Positions 43,228 to 52,735 of a stretch of DNA of 52,749 bases are shown here, one piece after another. The stretch lies in NCBI RefSeq assembly GCF_009711445.1, contig NZ_SMMC01000207.1:1-52749 (forward strand), in the 5' to 3' direction. The translations under genes and the position numbers were made by a program. The stretch comes from Curvivirga aplysinae (lineage in GTDB: Bacteria; Pseudomonadota; Alphaproteobacteria; UBA8366; Aestuariispiraceae). The notes under the pieces are model-generated. The model ran no database searches, was not told the DNA's origin, and was given only the letters and a program-made list of their open reading frames with translations. Each line of letters begins with the position of its first letter. Positions within the stretch are counted from its first letter, which is position 1.

Positions 43228-44976
43228 TTAGAACGCGCTTTCATCCTCAGCATATAATTCAAGTATGGCACCATCAGCCCCCTCAACACCACTTGCCTGA
43301 ACTTGATCAGTTCCAGCATCAAATGCGGCGTAATCTACAACGGGCACATCCTGCTCCAGCTCACCAAATTCAACAGGATCACTTGTCGGAGCCACTTCCC
43401 CATCAGATGCACTTACAACTCGCTCTGACACTGGCGCAACCTCTTCTTTAACCTTAGAGGTAGGATCCAATGTTAAAGGCTCCTCCAATTCAAAAACCTC
43501 CAAATCCATAGCATTAGGATCAAGCACATCCCCTTCGATCTCTTCTAGCTCCACCGGGTCAAGAATTGGCGCATCCAAGCCCCCTATTTCCTCACCCAAA
43601 ACCGGATCAATATTGATGCTTTGCGCATCTTTAGCGGCCAAATCAACTTCCTTATGCGGCACAGGGTCAAACTCACTAGTAGCCTCGATAGGCTTCGGAA
43701 CCTCAAGTGAGGCTAACAATACCCCACCTGTCGCCAACACACGATAGACACCAAAAATCGCCTGAAACTCTGTAGAAATCATATTTGTACGCGCCAGAAA
43801 ATATTCATTCTCAGCATCCAATAATTCCAATAGACTACGCCCACCCAGATCGAACTGTTGACGATAAGTGGTACGAACTACGTCATTCGCCTCCACCTCA
43901 CGACGTTGAGCACGTACACGACTTACCGAACCATCACGCGCATTCCACGCAAGGCGCATATCTTCTTCGGTCAGACGAACCGCACGGTTATACTGCTGTC
44001 GGGATTGAGCGATACGCGCCAAAGATTCTTGACGCCTATATGTATCTTCACCACCATTATACAGATTATAAGTCATACGGATCATTGCTTCAGCCGTATA
44101 CTCAGCACCACGCGTCCCATCTACGTTACGATTCGCATCAGCGCCTAATTCCAAATTTACGGTTGGAAAAAAGCCTGATTTCGCAGCATCAAATTCTCGT
44201 ATTGATGTTTCTAGATCTGCCTTGGAGACATTGACAGTTGGATTATTTTCAATCGCCCAATCAATTGCCTCATCCAGACTAGCTGGCATCGCCCAAAACG
44301 GCGCTACTGGCCGCTCCAAAGACACGGGGCTTTCCCCAATAATTCTTACATATGTCGCATCTGCATCACGTAAGCGCACACGGGCATCCTCTAAAGAGGC
44401 CTGCGCAGCAGCCAAACGGGAAGCCGCTTGTTGTTGATCCGCAATTGTTGCAGCCCCACCTTCAACCTTACGCGTTACCAAATTCAATGTTTCTTCGTGC
44501 ATAAGCACATTGTCTTCACTAAGCTCGGTAAGTTCGCGTTGACGACGCGCTTCAAGATATGCCTGAATCGCGTCCAAACCAATCTGTTCTGAAGTTTGAC
44601 GCACACGACGTGTTGCAGAGATAACACGGCTTTCCTGACGCGCTACTTCTGAATCAGTTGCATAGCCATCGAAAAGCATCTGAGTAACACTTAATCCGCT
44701 TTCATAGCGGTTCATCGAATTGTAACTATCGCCTGAATTTCGAGCCCCAGGGTCGTCCGTATATTCATGACCAACCCCCGCATTAAAGTCCAAATCAGGC
44801 CTGTAAGCTGCTTCGGATTGTTTTAATTCATACTCGGTGGCTCGACGATCTTCAATGACGATACCAATATCTGGATTTGTTTGTAACGCAGTCCGCACTG
44901 CTTCTTCCAAAGGAACTGCCAATGCAGTGCTACTCATCAATACTGATGCGAGTGAAAACCCAAGAAATCGCTTCAT
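43228..44976 (-). CDS. TolC-family outer-membrane channel with acidic C-terminal extension
   Basis: A 582-residue outer-membrane efflux protein. The start is the ATG at 44976, giving a signal peptide (MKRFLGFSLASVLMSSTALA, cleavage before VP) followed directly by the TolC pattern LEEAVRTALQTNPDI; the upstream in-frame ATG at 45099 would bury it. The two halves of the channel (about 22-420) include RQ-E-SRVISATRRVRQTSEQIGLDAIQAYLEARRQRELT, RYESGLSVTQMLFDG and YRQQFDLGGRSLLELLDAENEYF. After ATGGVLLASL the normal family ends. Here about 155 more residues follow, very acidic and repetitive (DPVELEEIEGDVLDP, DLEVFELEEPLTLDP, DPVEFGELEQDVP), likely periplasmic. First gene of the adhesin secretion locus. 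Confidence 0.93.
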   Translation of the reverse strand: MKRFLGFSLASVLMSSTALAVPLEEAVRTALQTNPDIGIVIEDRRATEYELKQSEAAYRPDLDFNAGVGHEYTDDPGARNSGDSYNSMNRYESGLSVTQMLFDGYATDSEVARQESRVISATRRVRQTSEQIGLDAIQAYLEARRQRELTELSEDNVLMHEETLNLVTRKVEGGAATIADQQQAASRLAAAQASLEDARVRLRDADATYVRIIGESPVSLERPVAPFWAMPASLDEAIDWAIENNPTVNVSKADLETSIREFDAAKSGFFPTVNLELGADANRNVDGTRGAEYTAEAMIRMTYNLYNGGEDTYRRQESLARIAQSRQQYNRAVRLTEEDMRLAWNARDGSVSRVRAQRREVEANDVVRTTYRQQFDLGGRSLLELLDAENEYFLARTNMISTEFQAIFGVYRVLATGGVLLASLEVPKPIEATSEFDPVPHKEVDLAAKDAQSINIDPVLGEEIGGLDAPILDPVELEEIEGDVLDPNAMDLEVFELEEPLTLDPTSKVKEEVAPVSERVVSASDGEVAPTSDPVEFGELEQDVPVVDYAAFDAGTDQVQASGVEGADGAILELYAEDESAF

Positions 44977-45443
44977 TATGTCAGACCCAACCGTCTTTAT
45001 CTTATTATTACTCAATTCCACTCCCATCTCTGCGAAAAGATACGAGTACCCCCCATCCATCTCTTCTATACTATACAGTCGGTAATTAGCAATGACCACT
45101 CAATTAACTATATAGCTAAACATGAAATAGATAAATTTTTATGTAAATGCATAATAATAAAAATACAAGCAATTATTCTCCTAAAATTAGAAACACACGA
45201 AAACGTGACGAAATAATATTATCAGAATCAATTTAGATCAGGCAAGAATGACTTAACTTAACGCAGATTAACAGGATTTTACCACCAAAAGTCTTGACGC
45301 CTGCCTATATTCTATGTTGACCTTAACCCAATGATATAAAGAATGGGTCGGAAAATCACCCAACTTATATAAAAATATATAGAACAAATAAAAATGCTAT
45401 ACTCTCTGCTTTTTTGAAGAGTGTAGGTTCAAGGGGTACCGTG
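44977..45443. other. Divergent intergenic region between the TolC gene and the amino acid transporter operon
   Basis: About 467 bases with no convincing gene. It contains a candidate minus-strand promoter for the TolC-family gene and, near 45327-45349, the imperfect inverted repeat ACCCAAT...AATGGGT around an AT-rich centre that could be an operator for the transporter operon. The middle (about 45100-45260) is strongly AT-rich. Confidence 0.5.
45070..45098 (-). promoter_or_regulatory. Candidate promoter of the TolC-family gene
   Basis: On the minus strand, TGGTCA (45098-45093) and TATAGT (45075-45070) are 17 bases apart, about 95 bases before the chosen ATG. Confidence 0.4.
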
Positions 45444-46220
45444 GTGACGGATAAGTCTGTTGTTTTGCAAGTAGATGACTTGCATAAGAGCTTTGGCAAT
45501 GTCGAAGTATTAAAAGGCGTTTCGCTAACTGCACGACAAGGTGACGTAATTTCCATGCTTGGATCTTCTGGATCAGGCAAAAGTACATTCTTGCGCTGCT
45601 TGAATATGTTGGAAATCCCCAATTCTGGAAAAGTAACAGTACATGGCGAAACCATCGGCATGTCCACTGATCGAAGTGGAAGCACTATACCTGCAGATAT
45701 GAAGCAAGTAGAACGCATCCGTTCACGACTTGCTATGGTGTTTCAAAGTTTCAATTTATGGTCTCATATGACTGTGTTGGAAAATGTCATTGAAGCCCCA
45801 ATTCACGTATTAGGAAAAAGCAAAGCAGAAGCAACAGAACAAGCCAAAGAATTACTAGATAAAGTGGGTATCTACGAACGCGCCGACTACTATCCATCCC
45901 ATATGTCTGGTGGCCAACAACAACGCGCGGCTATTGCCCGTGCCTTGGCTATGGATCCAGAGGTGATGCTGTTTGATGAACCGACCTCTGCCCTCGATCC
46001 AGAATTAGTGGGCGAGGTTTTAAAAGTTATGCGTGATCTCGCTGATGAGGGCCGCACGATGATCGTCGTGACCCATGAGATGGGCTTTGCCAAAGATGTA
46101 AGTTCCGACGTGATCTTCTTACACGAAGGCCGCATTGAGGAAGAAGGTCAACCAGAAGAAATCTTCACGAACCCTCAATCAGAACGTTTCCGTCAGTTCC
46201 TCGCGAAAACACGAGACTGA
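45444..46220 (+). CDS. Polar amino acid ABC transporter ATP-binding protein (HisP/GlnQ type)
   Basis: A 258-residue ATPase. Start is taken at the second of two adjacent GTG codons (45444; AAGGGG lies 7 bases before it). A TTG at 45414 would add ten unconserved residues. Walker A is GSSGSGKST, the Q-loop region [17 protein letters not shown], signature [10 protein letters not shown], Walker [21 protein letters not shown] and switch [12 protein letters not shown]. The insertion [29 protein letters not shown] is like HisP/OccP, which serve basic amino acids or opines. It leads an operon with binding protein and two permeases. Confidence 0.93.
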   Translation: MTDKSVVLQVDDLHKSFGNVEVLKGVSLTARQGDVISMLGSSGSGKSTFLRCLNMLEIPNSGKVTVHGETIGMSTDRSGSTIPADMKQVERIRSRLAMVFQSFNLWSHMTVLENVIEAPIHVLGKSKAEATEQAKELLDKVGIYERADYYPSHMSGGQQQRAAIARALAMDPEVMLFDEPTSALDPELVGEVLKVMRDLADEGRTMIVVTHEMGFAKDVSSDVIFLHEGRIEEEGQPEEIFTNPQSERFRQFLAKTRD

Positions 46221-46311
46221 CCCACCCATTTAATTAAAACTCTATCGGACAGGGTGGCTGATAGAATAAATTAACGGTTAATACTTAATATAACGACTAA
46301 GGGAGATAACC

Positions 46312-47085
46312 ATGTTTAAAAAAGTTTCATTGACAGTTGCCGCAGCGGCAATCGCATTGACAGCTGGCATGGCAAATGCTGCAGACAAAGTACGTATCGG
46401 TGTGGAAGGCGCTTACCCTCCATTCTCCGAAAAAACACCTTCTGGTGAGCTTATCGGTTTCGATATCGATATTGCAAACGCACTTTGCGCAGAAATGAAA
46501 GTTGAATGCGAATTGGTTGAACAAGATTGGGACGGTATGATCCCTGGTCTTTTGGCTTCCAAATATGATGGCATCATTGCTTCTATGTCCATCACACCAG
46601 AGCGTAAAAAGAAAATTGACTTCTCTGAGAAATATTACAACACACCTGCGAAACTAGCTTCAAAAGCTGGTATGTTTGCTGACGATAAGCCAGCAACATT
46701 GGCTGGCAAAGTAATCGGTGTTCAATCTGCAACAATCCACGCGGATTATGCAAAAGCGACATTCAAAGATTCCGAAATCCGCGAATATGGTACACAAGAA
46801 GAAGTTTATCTTGATCTAACAGCAGGTCGCTTGGATGCCATCATGGCTGACTCTATTGCGATTGACGATGGCTTCTTGAAAACAGATGCAGGCCAAGGCT
46901 ATGCATTCTTCGGTCAAGATCACACAGACGTACAATATTTCGGTGAAGGTGCTGGTGTTGGTGTACGCCAAGAAGACACTGAATTGCGTGATGCTTTCTC
47001 TAAAGCAATTAAAGCAATCCGTGCAAATGGCAAATACAAAGAAATCAACGATAAATACTTCGACTTTGACATCTATGGTGGCTAA
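46312..47085 (+). CDS. Periplasmic amino acid-binding protein (HisJ/ArgT-like)
   Basis: A 257-residue protein with a textbook signal peptide (MFKKVSLTVAAAAIALTAGMANA, cleavage before AD). The mature part reads VRIGVEGAYPPFSEKTPSGELIGFDIDIANALCAEMKVECELVEQDWDGMIPGLLASKYDGIIASMSITPERKKKIDFSEKYY in consecutive blocks, the lysine-arginine-ornithine/histidine-binding family pattern, with the DxD after GF and the SMSIT/ER-K ligand motifs. Specificity for basic amino acids or opines is likely but not certain. GGGAG precedes the ATG. The 91-base gap to the ATPase gene carries CCACCC...GGGTGG, which can form an intercistronic stem. Confidence 0.93.
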   Translation: MFKKVSLTVAAAAIALTAGMANAADKVRIGVEGAYPPFSEKTPSGELIGFDIDIANALCAEMKVECELVEQDWDGMIPGLLASKYDGIIASMSITPERKKKIDFSEKYYNTPAKLASKAGMFADDKPATLAGKVIGVQSATIHADYAKATFKDSEIREYGTQEEVYLDLTAGRLDAIMADSIAIDDGFLKTDAGQGYAFFGQDHTDVQYFGEGAGVGVRQEDTELRDAFSKAIKAIRANGKYKEINDKYFDFDIYGG

Positions 47086-47103
47086 TTCGTAAGTAAGATA
47101 TCA

Positions 47104-47136
47104 GGGGCGGAATGTTAATTATTTCGCCCCGTTTCT
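47104..47136 (+). terminator. Intercistronic hairpin with T-rich tail after the binding-protein gene
   Basis: GGGGCGGAA (47104-47112) pairs over 9 bp (one G-U) with TTTCGCCCC (47122-47130), followed by GTTTCTTTCT. It is a partial terminator or 3' stabiliser that would leave binding-protein mRNA in excess over the permease mRNA, as in many such operons. Confidence 0.7.
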
Positions 47137-47178
47137 TTCTCCTCATTATCCTTAACTATCACTTGATCAGGCTTTTTC

Positions 47179-47868
47179 ATGGAACATATTTGGGAATTTC
47201 GGGTTCTTTTATTGCAAGGCATCGGCTGGACCGTTCTTGTATCCATTTGCTCATTAATTATTTCTGTGATTTTTGGATTATTTGGTGCTTGGGGCAAATT
47301 AGGAAAGCATCCACTCGCGAATAAAGTTACAAATGGATACACAACTATTGTACGTGGCATCCCTGATCTCGTTTTGATGTTGCTGCTCTTTTATGGTGGG
47401 CAACAACTTCTAAACGATATTGGTAAACAAACAGGTCTTTGGAAATATGTTGAAATCAACCAATTTGCAGCGGCTGTAATGACCATTGGTTTCATTTTCG
47501 GCGCCTATATGACTGAAACATTTCGTGGGGCTATTTTGGCAATTCCACATGGACAGATTGAAGCTGGTATTGCATGTGGTATGTCTAAAGGGCAAATTTT
47601 CAGACGTATCATCTGGCCACAAATGGTACGCTATGCATTACCAAGTTTTACAAATAATTGGCTCGTCCTAATGAAGACAACTGCCTTAGCATCAGTTCTT
47701 GGCTTACAGGAACTTACATATGTAGCAAGATCGGTAGGGGCAAAATATCGTGAACAGTTTACATTCTTATTTTTCGCTCTCATCGTATATCTGATTTTTA
47801 CGGCAATCTCGGAATATGGCCTGCGGCGCCTTGATAAGAAATATAATGTTGGTGTACGGAGGGCTTAA
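47179..47868 (+). CDS. Amino acid ABC transporter permease (HisQ-like)
   Basis: A 229-residue permease with about five membrane segments, starting MEHIWEFRVLLLQGIGWTVLVSICSLIISVIFGLFGAW. It contains IVRGIPDLVLMLLLFYGG, AYMTETFRGAILAIPHGQIEAGIACGMSKGQIFRRIIWPQM (the EAA loop contacting the ATPase) and the closing LDKKYNVG. It is followed 2 bases later by the second permease. Confidence 0.93.
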   Translation: MEHIWEFRVLLLQGIGWTVLVSICSLIISVIFGLFGAWGKLGKHPLANKVTNGYTTIVRGIPDLVLMLLLFYGGQQLLNDIGKQTGLWKYVEINQFAAAVMTIGFIFGAYMTETFRGAILAIPHGQIEAGIACGMSKGQIFRRIIWPQMVRYALPSFTNNWLVLMKTTALASVLGLQELTYVARSVGAKYREQFTFLFFALIVYLIFTAISEYGLRRLDKKYNVGVRRA

Positions 47869-47870
47869 TC

Positions 47871-48596
47871 ATGGAAGAATTAGCATGGTTAAACTGGGGT
47901 TTTATTGATTGGAACCTACCTATCAAACACTATGATTTATTCATTCAAGGTGTCGGTAACACATTAGCACTAACCGCATTATCAATTGCCATTGGCTGGG
48001 TTTTCTCTGTGCCATTTGCATTTGCACGGGCTAATCGTCATCCAATTTTTAATATTCCAGTATGGGCATTTACATATTTATTTCGCGGTACACCTTTGTT
48101 GATTCAAACCTTTCTCATTTATTATGGTTTGGCACAGTTTGAATTTGTCCGTGAAAGTTTTATGTGGCCTATTCTTCGTGAACCTTGGTGGTGTGCTTTA
48201 ATCGCTTTCTCTTTGAATAGCTGTGCGTATCAAACTGAAATCCTGCGTGGGTCTATCGAAGCAACACCATTTGGTGAGGTGGAAGCCGCAATCGCATCAG
48301 GCATGTCCCCATTAATGCGTCTACGTCGTATTATCCTGCCAAGTAGTTTGCGTCGCGCCTTACCGATGTATTCCAATGAGATCATCTTTATGCTTCACGG
48401 CAGTGTAATTGCCAGCACAATCACCATCGTGGATATCCTAAAAGCGGGTCGTATCATCAACGGGCAATATTATGTTGCCTATGAAGGATTTATTTCCGCC
48501 GCAATCCTTTACATGATTTTGGTTTTCTTTATTGCCAAATTCTTGAAATGGGTCGAAGGCCATTGGCACGCGCATTTAAAACCACGCAAAGCTTAA
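47871..48596 (+). CDS. Amino acid ABC transporter permease (HisM-like)
   Basis: A 241-residue permease pairing with the preceding one. Visible: FIQGVGNTLALTALSIAIGWVFSVPFAFAR, YLFRGTPLLIQTFLIYYGLAQFEFVRES, and the EAA loop CAYQTEILRGSIEATPFGEVEAAIASGMSPLMRLRRIILPS. The segment FVRESFMWPILREPWWCA is typical of HisM/OccM. Last gene of the operon; it converges with a LysR gene 14 bases away. Confidence 0.93.
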   Translation: MEELAWLNWGFIDWNLPIKHYDLFIQGVGNTLALTALSIAIGWVFSVPFAFARANRHPIFNIPVWAFTYLFRGTPLLIQTFLIYYGLAQFEFVRESFMWPILREPWWCALIAFSLNSCAYQTEILRGSIEATPFGEVEAAIASGMSPLMRLRRIILPSSLRRALPMYSNEIIFMLHGSVIASTITIVDILKAGRIINGQYYVAYEGFISAAILYMILVFFIAKFLKWVEGHWHAHLKPRKA

Positions 48597-48609
48597 AGTT
48601 TCGCAAAGC

Positions 48610-49509
48610 TTACTTTTGAAATTCCTTGGATTGAATCAGATGGTCAATTAAACATCTGGTTCGAGATGGCAATTGCCGCCTAGAAGGATACACAATATAA
48701 AATTCTAATGGGGCACCTTGTAATTCTGGAAATAGAGGTACTAGTTGCCCTTCAACCAATGCAGTTTGCATTGTCGAAGGTAGAACAGCCGTTATACCTA
48801 TCCCTTCCAAAACCATCTGTTGCATCATCAATGGCGAATTGCAGCTGTAATAGGATTTTGGCCTTATTTGAACTTGCTTCCCTTCTTTGTAGAATCGCTG
48901 AACACCATCTGATGAGGATATATCCAAAGATATCCAACTATGTTGTTCCAGTTCTTCTATATTTTTCGGCGTCCCATTTCTTTCAAGATAATCTGGCGAC
49001 GCCACAATTTGAAAATGATCTCGATACAAAACACGTGCGATCAGACGATCATCTTTTGGAACGCCAACACGGATCGCTAGGTCTATACCTTCAGCAATCA
49101 AATCTGTTCTTTCATCTTCTAACCTAACATCCACAAAAACTTCCGGATATTGAGTTTGAAAACTTTTCAAACATGGCAATAATTTATTAATACCAACATC
49201 ATTGGTTGTTGTAATGGAAACACGCCCCTTAGGAATAGATTGATCTGCCAAGGAATCTGTATCGACCAGGATATCTTGTAAATCACGTGCCCTTTCATAG
49301 ATAACCTTACCATCCTCAGTAACTGACAATTGACGGGTCGATCGATGAAACAATCGAATGCCGAGCATTTCTTCTAGTTGGGTTATCTGTTCGCTAATTC
49401 TGGAGCGGCTAGAATGTAATTGTCGCGCAGCTGCCGCGAAGCTTCCTTGTTCCACAACAATTGCAAATATTGCCAGTAGTTTTAGACGATTTAAATTCAT
49501 TGTACTCAA
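48610..49509 (-). CDS. LysR-family transcriptional regulator
   Basis: A 299-residue regulator. The winged helix-turn-helix is at about 8-66 (LLAIFAIVVEQGSFAAAARQLHSSRSRISEQITQLEEMLGIRLFHRSTRQLSVTEDG), and the effector-binding domain follows (about 90-295, GRVSITTTNDVGINKLLPCLKSFQTQYPEVFVDVRLEDERTDLIAEGIDLAIRVG). The sensory-domain pattern with DLAIRVGVPKDDRLIARVLYRDHFQIVASPDYL is of the CrgA/AaeR-like group. It is divergent from the QorB-like gene, the usual arrangement for a LysR regulator and its target. Confidence 0.93.
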   Translation of the reverse strand: MSTMNLNRLKLLAIFAIVVEQGSFAAAARQLHSSRSRISEQITQLEEMLGIRLFHRSTRQLSVTEDGKVIYERARDLQDILVDTDSLADQSIPKGRVSITTTNDVGINKLLPCLKSFQTQYPEVFVDVRLEDERTDLIAEGIDLAIRVGVPKDDRLIARVLYRDHFQIVASPDYLERNGTPKNIEELEQHSWISLDISSSDGVQRFYKEGKQVQIRPKSYYSCNSPLMMQQMVLEGIGITAVLPSTMQTALVEGQLVPLFPELQGAPLEFYIVYPSRRQLPSRTRCLIDHLIQSKEFQK

Positions 49510-49520
49510 AATCCGAACTA

Positions 49521-49535
49521 TAATTTCTAAAATTA
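49521..49535. promoter_or_regulatory. Candidate LysR operator between the LysR and QorB-like genes
   Basis: TAATTT-CTA-AAATTA is a perfect inverted repeat in the 100-base divergent gap, 12 bases before the LysR ATG. Its symmetry, size and place fit a LysR autoregulatory site. Confidence 0.45.
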
Positions 49536-49609
49536 CCTACTACCGATAACAAAATCAATCGCCCATATTCCCTTTGATAAATCCAACATATCATTCAAAG
49601 GAAACAAAA

Positions 49610-50533
49610 ATGATTGCTGTTACAGGTGCTTCCGGCCAACTAGGTCGATTAGTTATTGAATCTCTGCTGTCTAAAACAAGCAGTGAGAATATTGTCGCTT
49701 TAGTAAGAGAGCCAAATTCCATCCCCGAATTTGTCGCAAAAGGTATTGAGATTCGTCAAGCGGATTACAATGATCCTGCATCATTGGTGAAAGCCTTAAA
49801 AGGTATCGATAAGGTATTACTTATTTCTTCCAACGCAGTTGGACAGCGTACATCTCAACATAAAGCCGTCATTGATGCCGCGGTTCAAACAGGTGTAAAT
49901 TTTTTGGCCTATACCAGCTTATTAAAAGCTGACACATCCCCGATTTTTTTGGCCAAAGAGCATAAAGAGACTGAAACTTTGATCAAAGAGTCGGGATTGA
50001 ACTATAGCTTTTTGCGCAATGGTTGGTATACGGAAAACTATACTATGGGCATTGCCCAGGCCATAGAAGATAAAGCTGTCTATAACTGTGCTGGCCAAGG
50101 TCGCCTCACAACAGCGCCACGTGCAGAATATGCAGAAGCTGCAGCTGTCATATTAACAGATGAAACAGATCAACATCTAAATCAAACTTATGAGTTAGGT
50201 GGGGACACACCTTATGATTTAAGTAATTTTGCCGATGAAATCGCTAAATCAGCCGGAACCGATATATCCTATATTAATCTTAAAGAAGACGATTTTAAAT
50301 CAGCACTTATCGAGGCGGGTGTACCTGAGGGTTTTGCCGGCGCTTTAGCGGATGCGGGCATAGGGATTGCGGATGGCTGGTTAGTGGATGAAAAGCAAGA
50401 CCCTTTCAAAAATTATCGGGCGTACAACGACACCTATGAAACAATCTGTTTTGGAAGCGGTTCAAGCTTTATAGAAAATTTTGAAGCAAAAAGGCAGGAA
50501 ATACTTCCTGCCTTTTTTTATTTCATTCTATGA
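49610..50533 (+). pseudogene. QorB-like NAD(P)H-binding oxidoreductase with a 3' frameshift
   Basis: The start is the ATG at 49610 (AAAGGAAA 8 bases upstream), giving MIAVTGASGQLGRLVIESLLSK, an NmrA/atypical SDR nucleotide-binding motif. The body matches QorB/YtfG quinone reductases (EHKETETLIKESGLNYSFLRNGWYTENY, YELGGDTPYDLSNFADEIAK). Near 50391 four A residues occur. With one A fewer, the frame reads DESKTLSKIIGRTTTPMKQSVLEAVQAL and stops at TAG 50472-50474, exactly the expected family C-terminus (IGRPTTPL-like). As given, the frame instead reads an unrelated tail through the gene's own terminator to 50533 (307 residues). The enzyme core is intact, so the product might still be partly active. 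A single-base sequencing error in a homopolymer is the simplest alternative. Confidence 0.8.
50487..50519 (+). terminator. Terminator of the QorB-like gene
   Basis: GGCAGGAA (50493-50500) pairs perfectly with TTCCTGCC (50505-50512), extended by flanking A and T runs, and followed by seven T. It starts 13 bases after the ancestral stop codon at 50472-50474 but lies inside the frameshifted reading frame. It can also serve the convergent chemoreceptor gene. Confidence 0.9.
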
Positions 50534-50553
50534 ATTAACCTTTAACTAGAAGG

Positions 50554-52650
50554 TTAATCATCCTCTGTTCTGTCTTCTCTGATATGTGCAATAAACTTTT
50601 CAGTTTCCGCCGCCAGTAACTCACTGTTACGTGACAATTCATGAGCCGATGCCTGCAATTCTTCTGTCGCTGAACCAGTACCAGCTGCATCCGCAGATAC
50701 AGCATCGATATCTGTAACAACCGATTGAACTAATGACATAGCCGCCTTAGCAGAAGATGCAACTGTTTGCGTGTCACCTGCTTGATGTTCAACAGTTGAG
50801 GCAATTTGCCCCATGGTTGCGTTCACTTGTTCAACGGCACCCGTAATTTGGTCCACAGCCGATGTTGAACTGCTAATTTCAGATAACATTTGACCAACCT
50901 GAGACGAAATTTCCTCTGTTGCATTCTGTGTTTGAGAGGCCAAAGATTTTACTTCATTGGCAACAACCGCAAATCCCTTGCCCGCATCGCCTGCGCGTGC
51001 GGCCTCAATGGTCGCGTTCAAGGCCAATAGATTTGTCTGATCCGCAATATCCGCAATCAATGACACAATATCATTAATCTTGGCGCTTGATGCATTCAAG
51101 GCTGCCACTTTCTCAGACGCTTCGGCTGCATGTTCAGAAGCCTGTGTAGTCAATTGACTTGCTTCGGCGACTGTCGTTGAGATGTCATTTACGGAACGGT
51201 TCACTTCCTCAACTGAGTCAGAAACCGTAGACATGTCATTACCCGCACTATGGGCGGCATCACGCACACCACTTGATTTTGTTGCTGTACGATTGGCAAC
51301 CTCACTGACTTCTTTCGCAGTTGAAGAAAGTTGTGTTGATGAGGCGCTCAAGGCCGCAATGACGCCCCCCACGGTTTCTTCAAACTGGTCGGCTAAACTC
51401 ATAATCTGTCTACGTTGATCTTCGCGCGTTTTAATTCGGAATTCTTGCTGTTCTTTACGATAAGCTTCGGCTGCGCGGCTTTCCTGTTTAAATTTATAGG
51501 TTGCCCGTGCCATATCCGCCATTTCGCCTTTGCCTTCGATATTTGGAACAAAGGTATCAAAATCCCCATCAGCGAGTTTGATCAGGGCATCGCGGATTTT
51601 ATAGAGCGGCTTTACAACTTGGAACATAACAACATAGGCAACAAAGCTCACGCCAATTATAGAAATGAGTGCCACGCTTACGTCAATGATCAACCAAATC
51701 AACGCGCCTTGAAGGCCTTTTTCAATTTTGCCGATAATATCACCTTTTGCAACGGTCTGTGCGTCCAATAGCGACTTAATACCTTCTGTTGCAGAAGCAA
51801 ACCATTCCGCTGAAGCAACTGGATAAGGCTCACCATATTGTCCGGCTTTAATTACTTTATCACGCAAAGATGAGAAGCTACCAAAATAAACATTTTCAAT
51901 CGTTTTAACCTGTTTTCTAAATTCCGGGCTTAATTCATTTTCCAGATCTTTAACAACAGACCATCCCGCCTCCACTTCACCGCGATAGCGTCCAAGTAAA
52001 GACACTTGTTCCGGCGCAAAAGCTTTATTTGCCCCAATTAGACCTGCAACCAATCCACGTTCGCGACCCGAAAACTCACTGGCAATCCATAGGTTATGAC
52101 GTATCGAAAAGGCAATCGCCACATGAGAAGGCACATTATCACCGAGTAGAGATTCCCCATGCAATCTGAGTTTTTGGGAAATGACAATCAAATCAGTAAT
52201 TTCTTTAAAGAATTTGGTTCTTAATTCTTTCTGGTCTTGATCAGATTTAGACGCTAAGGCTCTATCCACGTCCTTCCGCAGAGACTGAACAACTTTCAGC
52301 TGCTTCTGAACTTTGATGATGTCATTATGGACCAGTTCATTTTCAAGTTCCTTAATCTCATCAACGGCCTTCAAAAATGCGGCATCAGCAATCTTTCGGC
52401 GTTCTTTAATAGTCGAGAGTTGCTTGCTAGAAGCTTTTGACGGGTTCCCCAATGTACCTGCTGATGTCCCCCGTTCAACAGCCCATGATCCCGCACTAAC
52501 AAGCAACTGGTTAGACGCTTCGTTAATATGTAAGGCATCCAAATCTTCTATATAAGATTGGGAAACTTTAACCGTGTCCGTTACCGCCAACGCGAATAAC
52601 AAACCGCCCAATAATAAAATGGAAATGAGAAGTTTATTCTGAATAGACAT
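50554..52650 (-). CDS. Methyl-accepting chemotaxis protein with helical periplasmic sensor domain
   Basis: A 698-residue chemoreceptor. TM1 lies at about 8-28 and TM2 at about 318-345 ([26 protein letters not shown]). The large all-helical periplasmic domain between them contains [13 protein letters not shown] and [13 protein letters not shown], resembling the NIT (nitrate/nitrite-sensing) family. A HAMP domain follows (about 345-400, [23 protein letters not shown]). The signalling hairpin tip is [35 protein letters not shown] in consecutive blocks. There is no CheR/CheB docking pentapeptide; the end is EDRTEDD. GGGGAAAG precedes the ATG. It implies a motile organism. Confidence 0.93.
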   Translation of the reverse strand: MSIQNKLLISILLLGGLLFALAVTDTVKVSQSYIEDLDALHINEASNQLLVSAGSWAVERGTSAGTLGNPSKASSKQLSTIKERRKIADAAFLKAVDEIKELENELVHNDIIKVQKQLKVVQSLRKDVDRALASKSDQDQKELRTKFFKEITDLIVISQKLRLHGESLLGDNVPSHVAIAFSIRHNLWIASEFSGRERGLVAGLIGANKAFAPEQVSLLGRYRGEVEAGWSVVKDLENELSPEFRKQVKTIENVYFGSFSSLRDKVIKAGQYGEPYPVASAEWFASATEGIKSLLDAQTVAKGDIIGKIEKGLQGALIWLIIDVSVALISIIGVSFVAYVVMFQVVKPLYKIRDALIKLADGDFDTFVPNIEGKGEMADMARATYKFKQESRAAEAYRKEQQEFRIKTREDQRRQIMSLADQFEETVGGVIAALSASSTQLSSTAKEVSEVANRTATKSSGVRDAAHSAGNDMSTVSDSVEEVNRSVNDISTTVAEASQLTTQASEHAAEASEKVAALNASSAKINDIVSLIADIADQTNLLALNATIEAARAGDAGKGFAVVANEVKSLASQTQNATEEISSQVGQMLSEISSSTSAVDQITGAVEQVNATMGQIASTVEHQAGDTQTVASSAKAAMSLVQSVVTDIDAVSADAAGTGSATEELQASAHELSRNSELLAAETEKFIAHIREDRTEDD

Positions 52651-52687
52651 GCTTTCCCCTTTTTATGGAATTCTCTCCAAATGTTAA

Positions 52688-52735
52688 GTTTCGAGCCCCC
52701 GGAAAAAGCTAGCCGAAACCCCCATAGCTTTTCCC
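52688..52735 (-). other. Two overlapping alternative hairpins upstream of the chemoreceptor gene
   Basis: GTTTCG-A-GC (52688-52696) can pair with GC-CGAAAC (52712-52719), and GGAAAAAGCTA (52701-52711) can pair with TAGCTTTTCC (52725-52734). The arms overlap, so the two stems exclude each other in the 5' leader of the chemoreceptor mRNA. No known riboswitch consensus is recognised. Confidence 0.4.
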
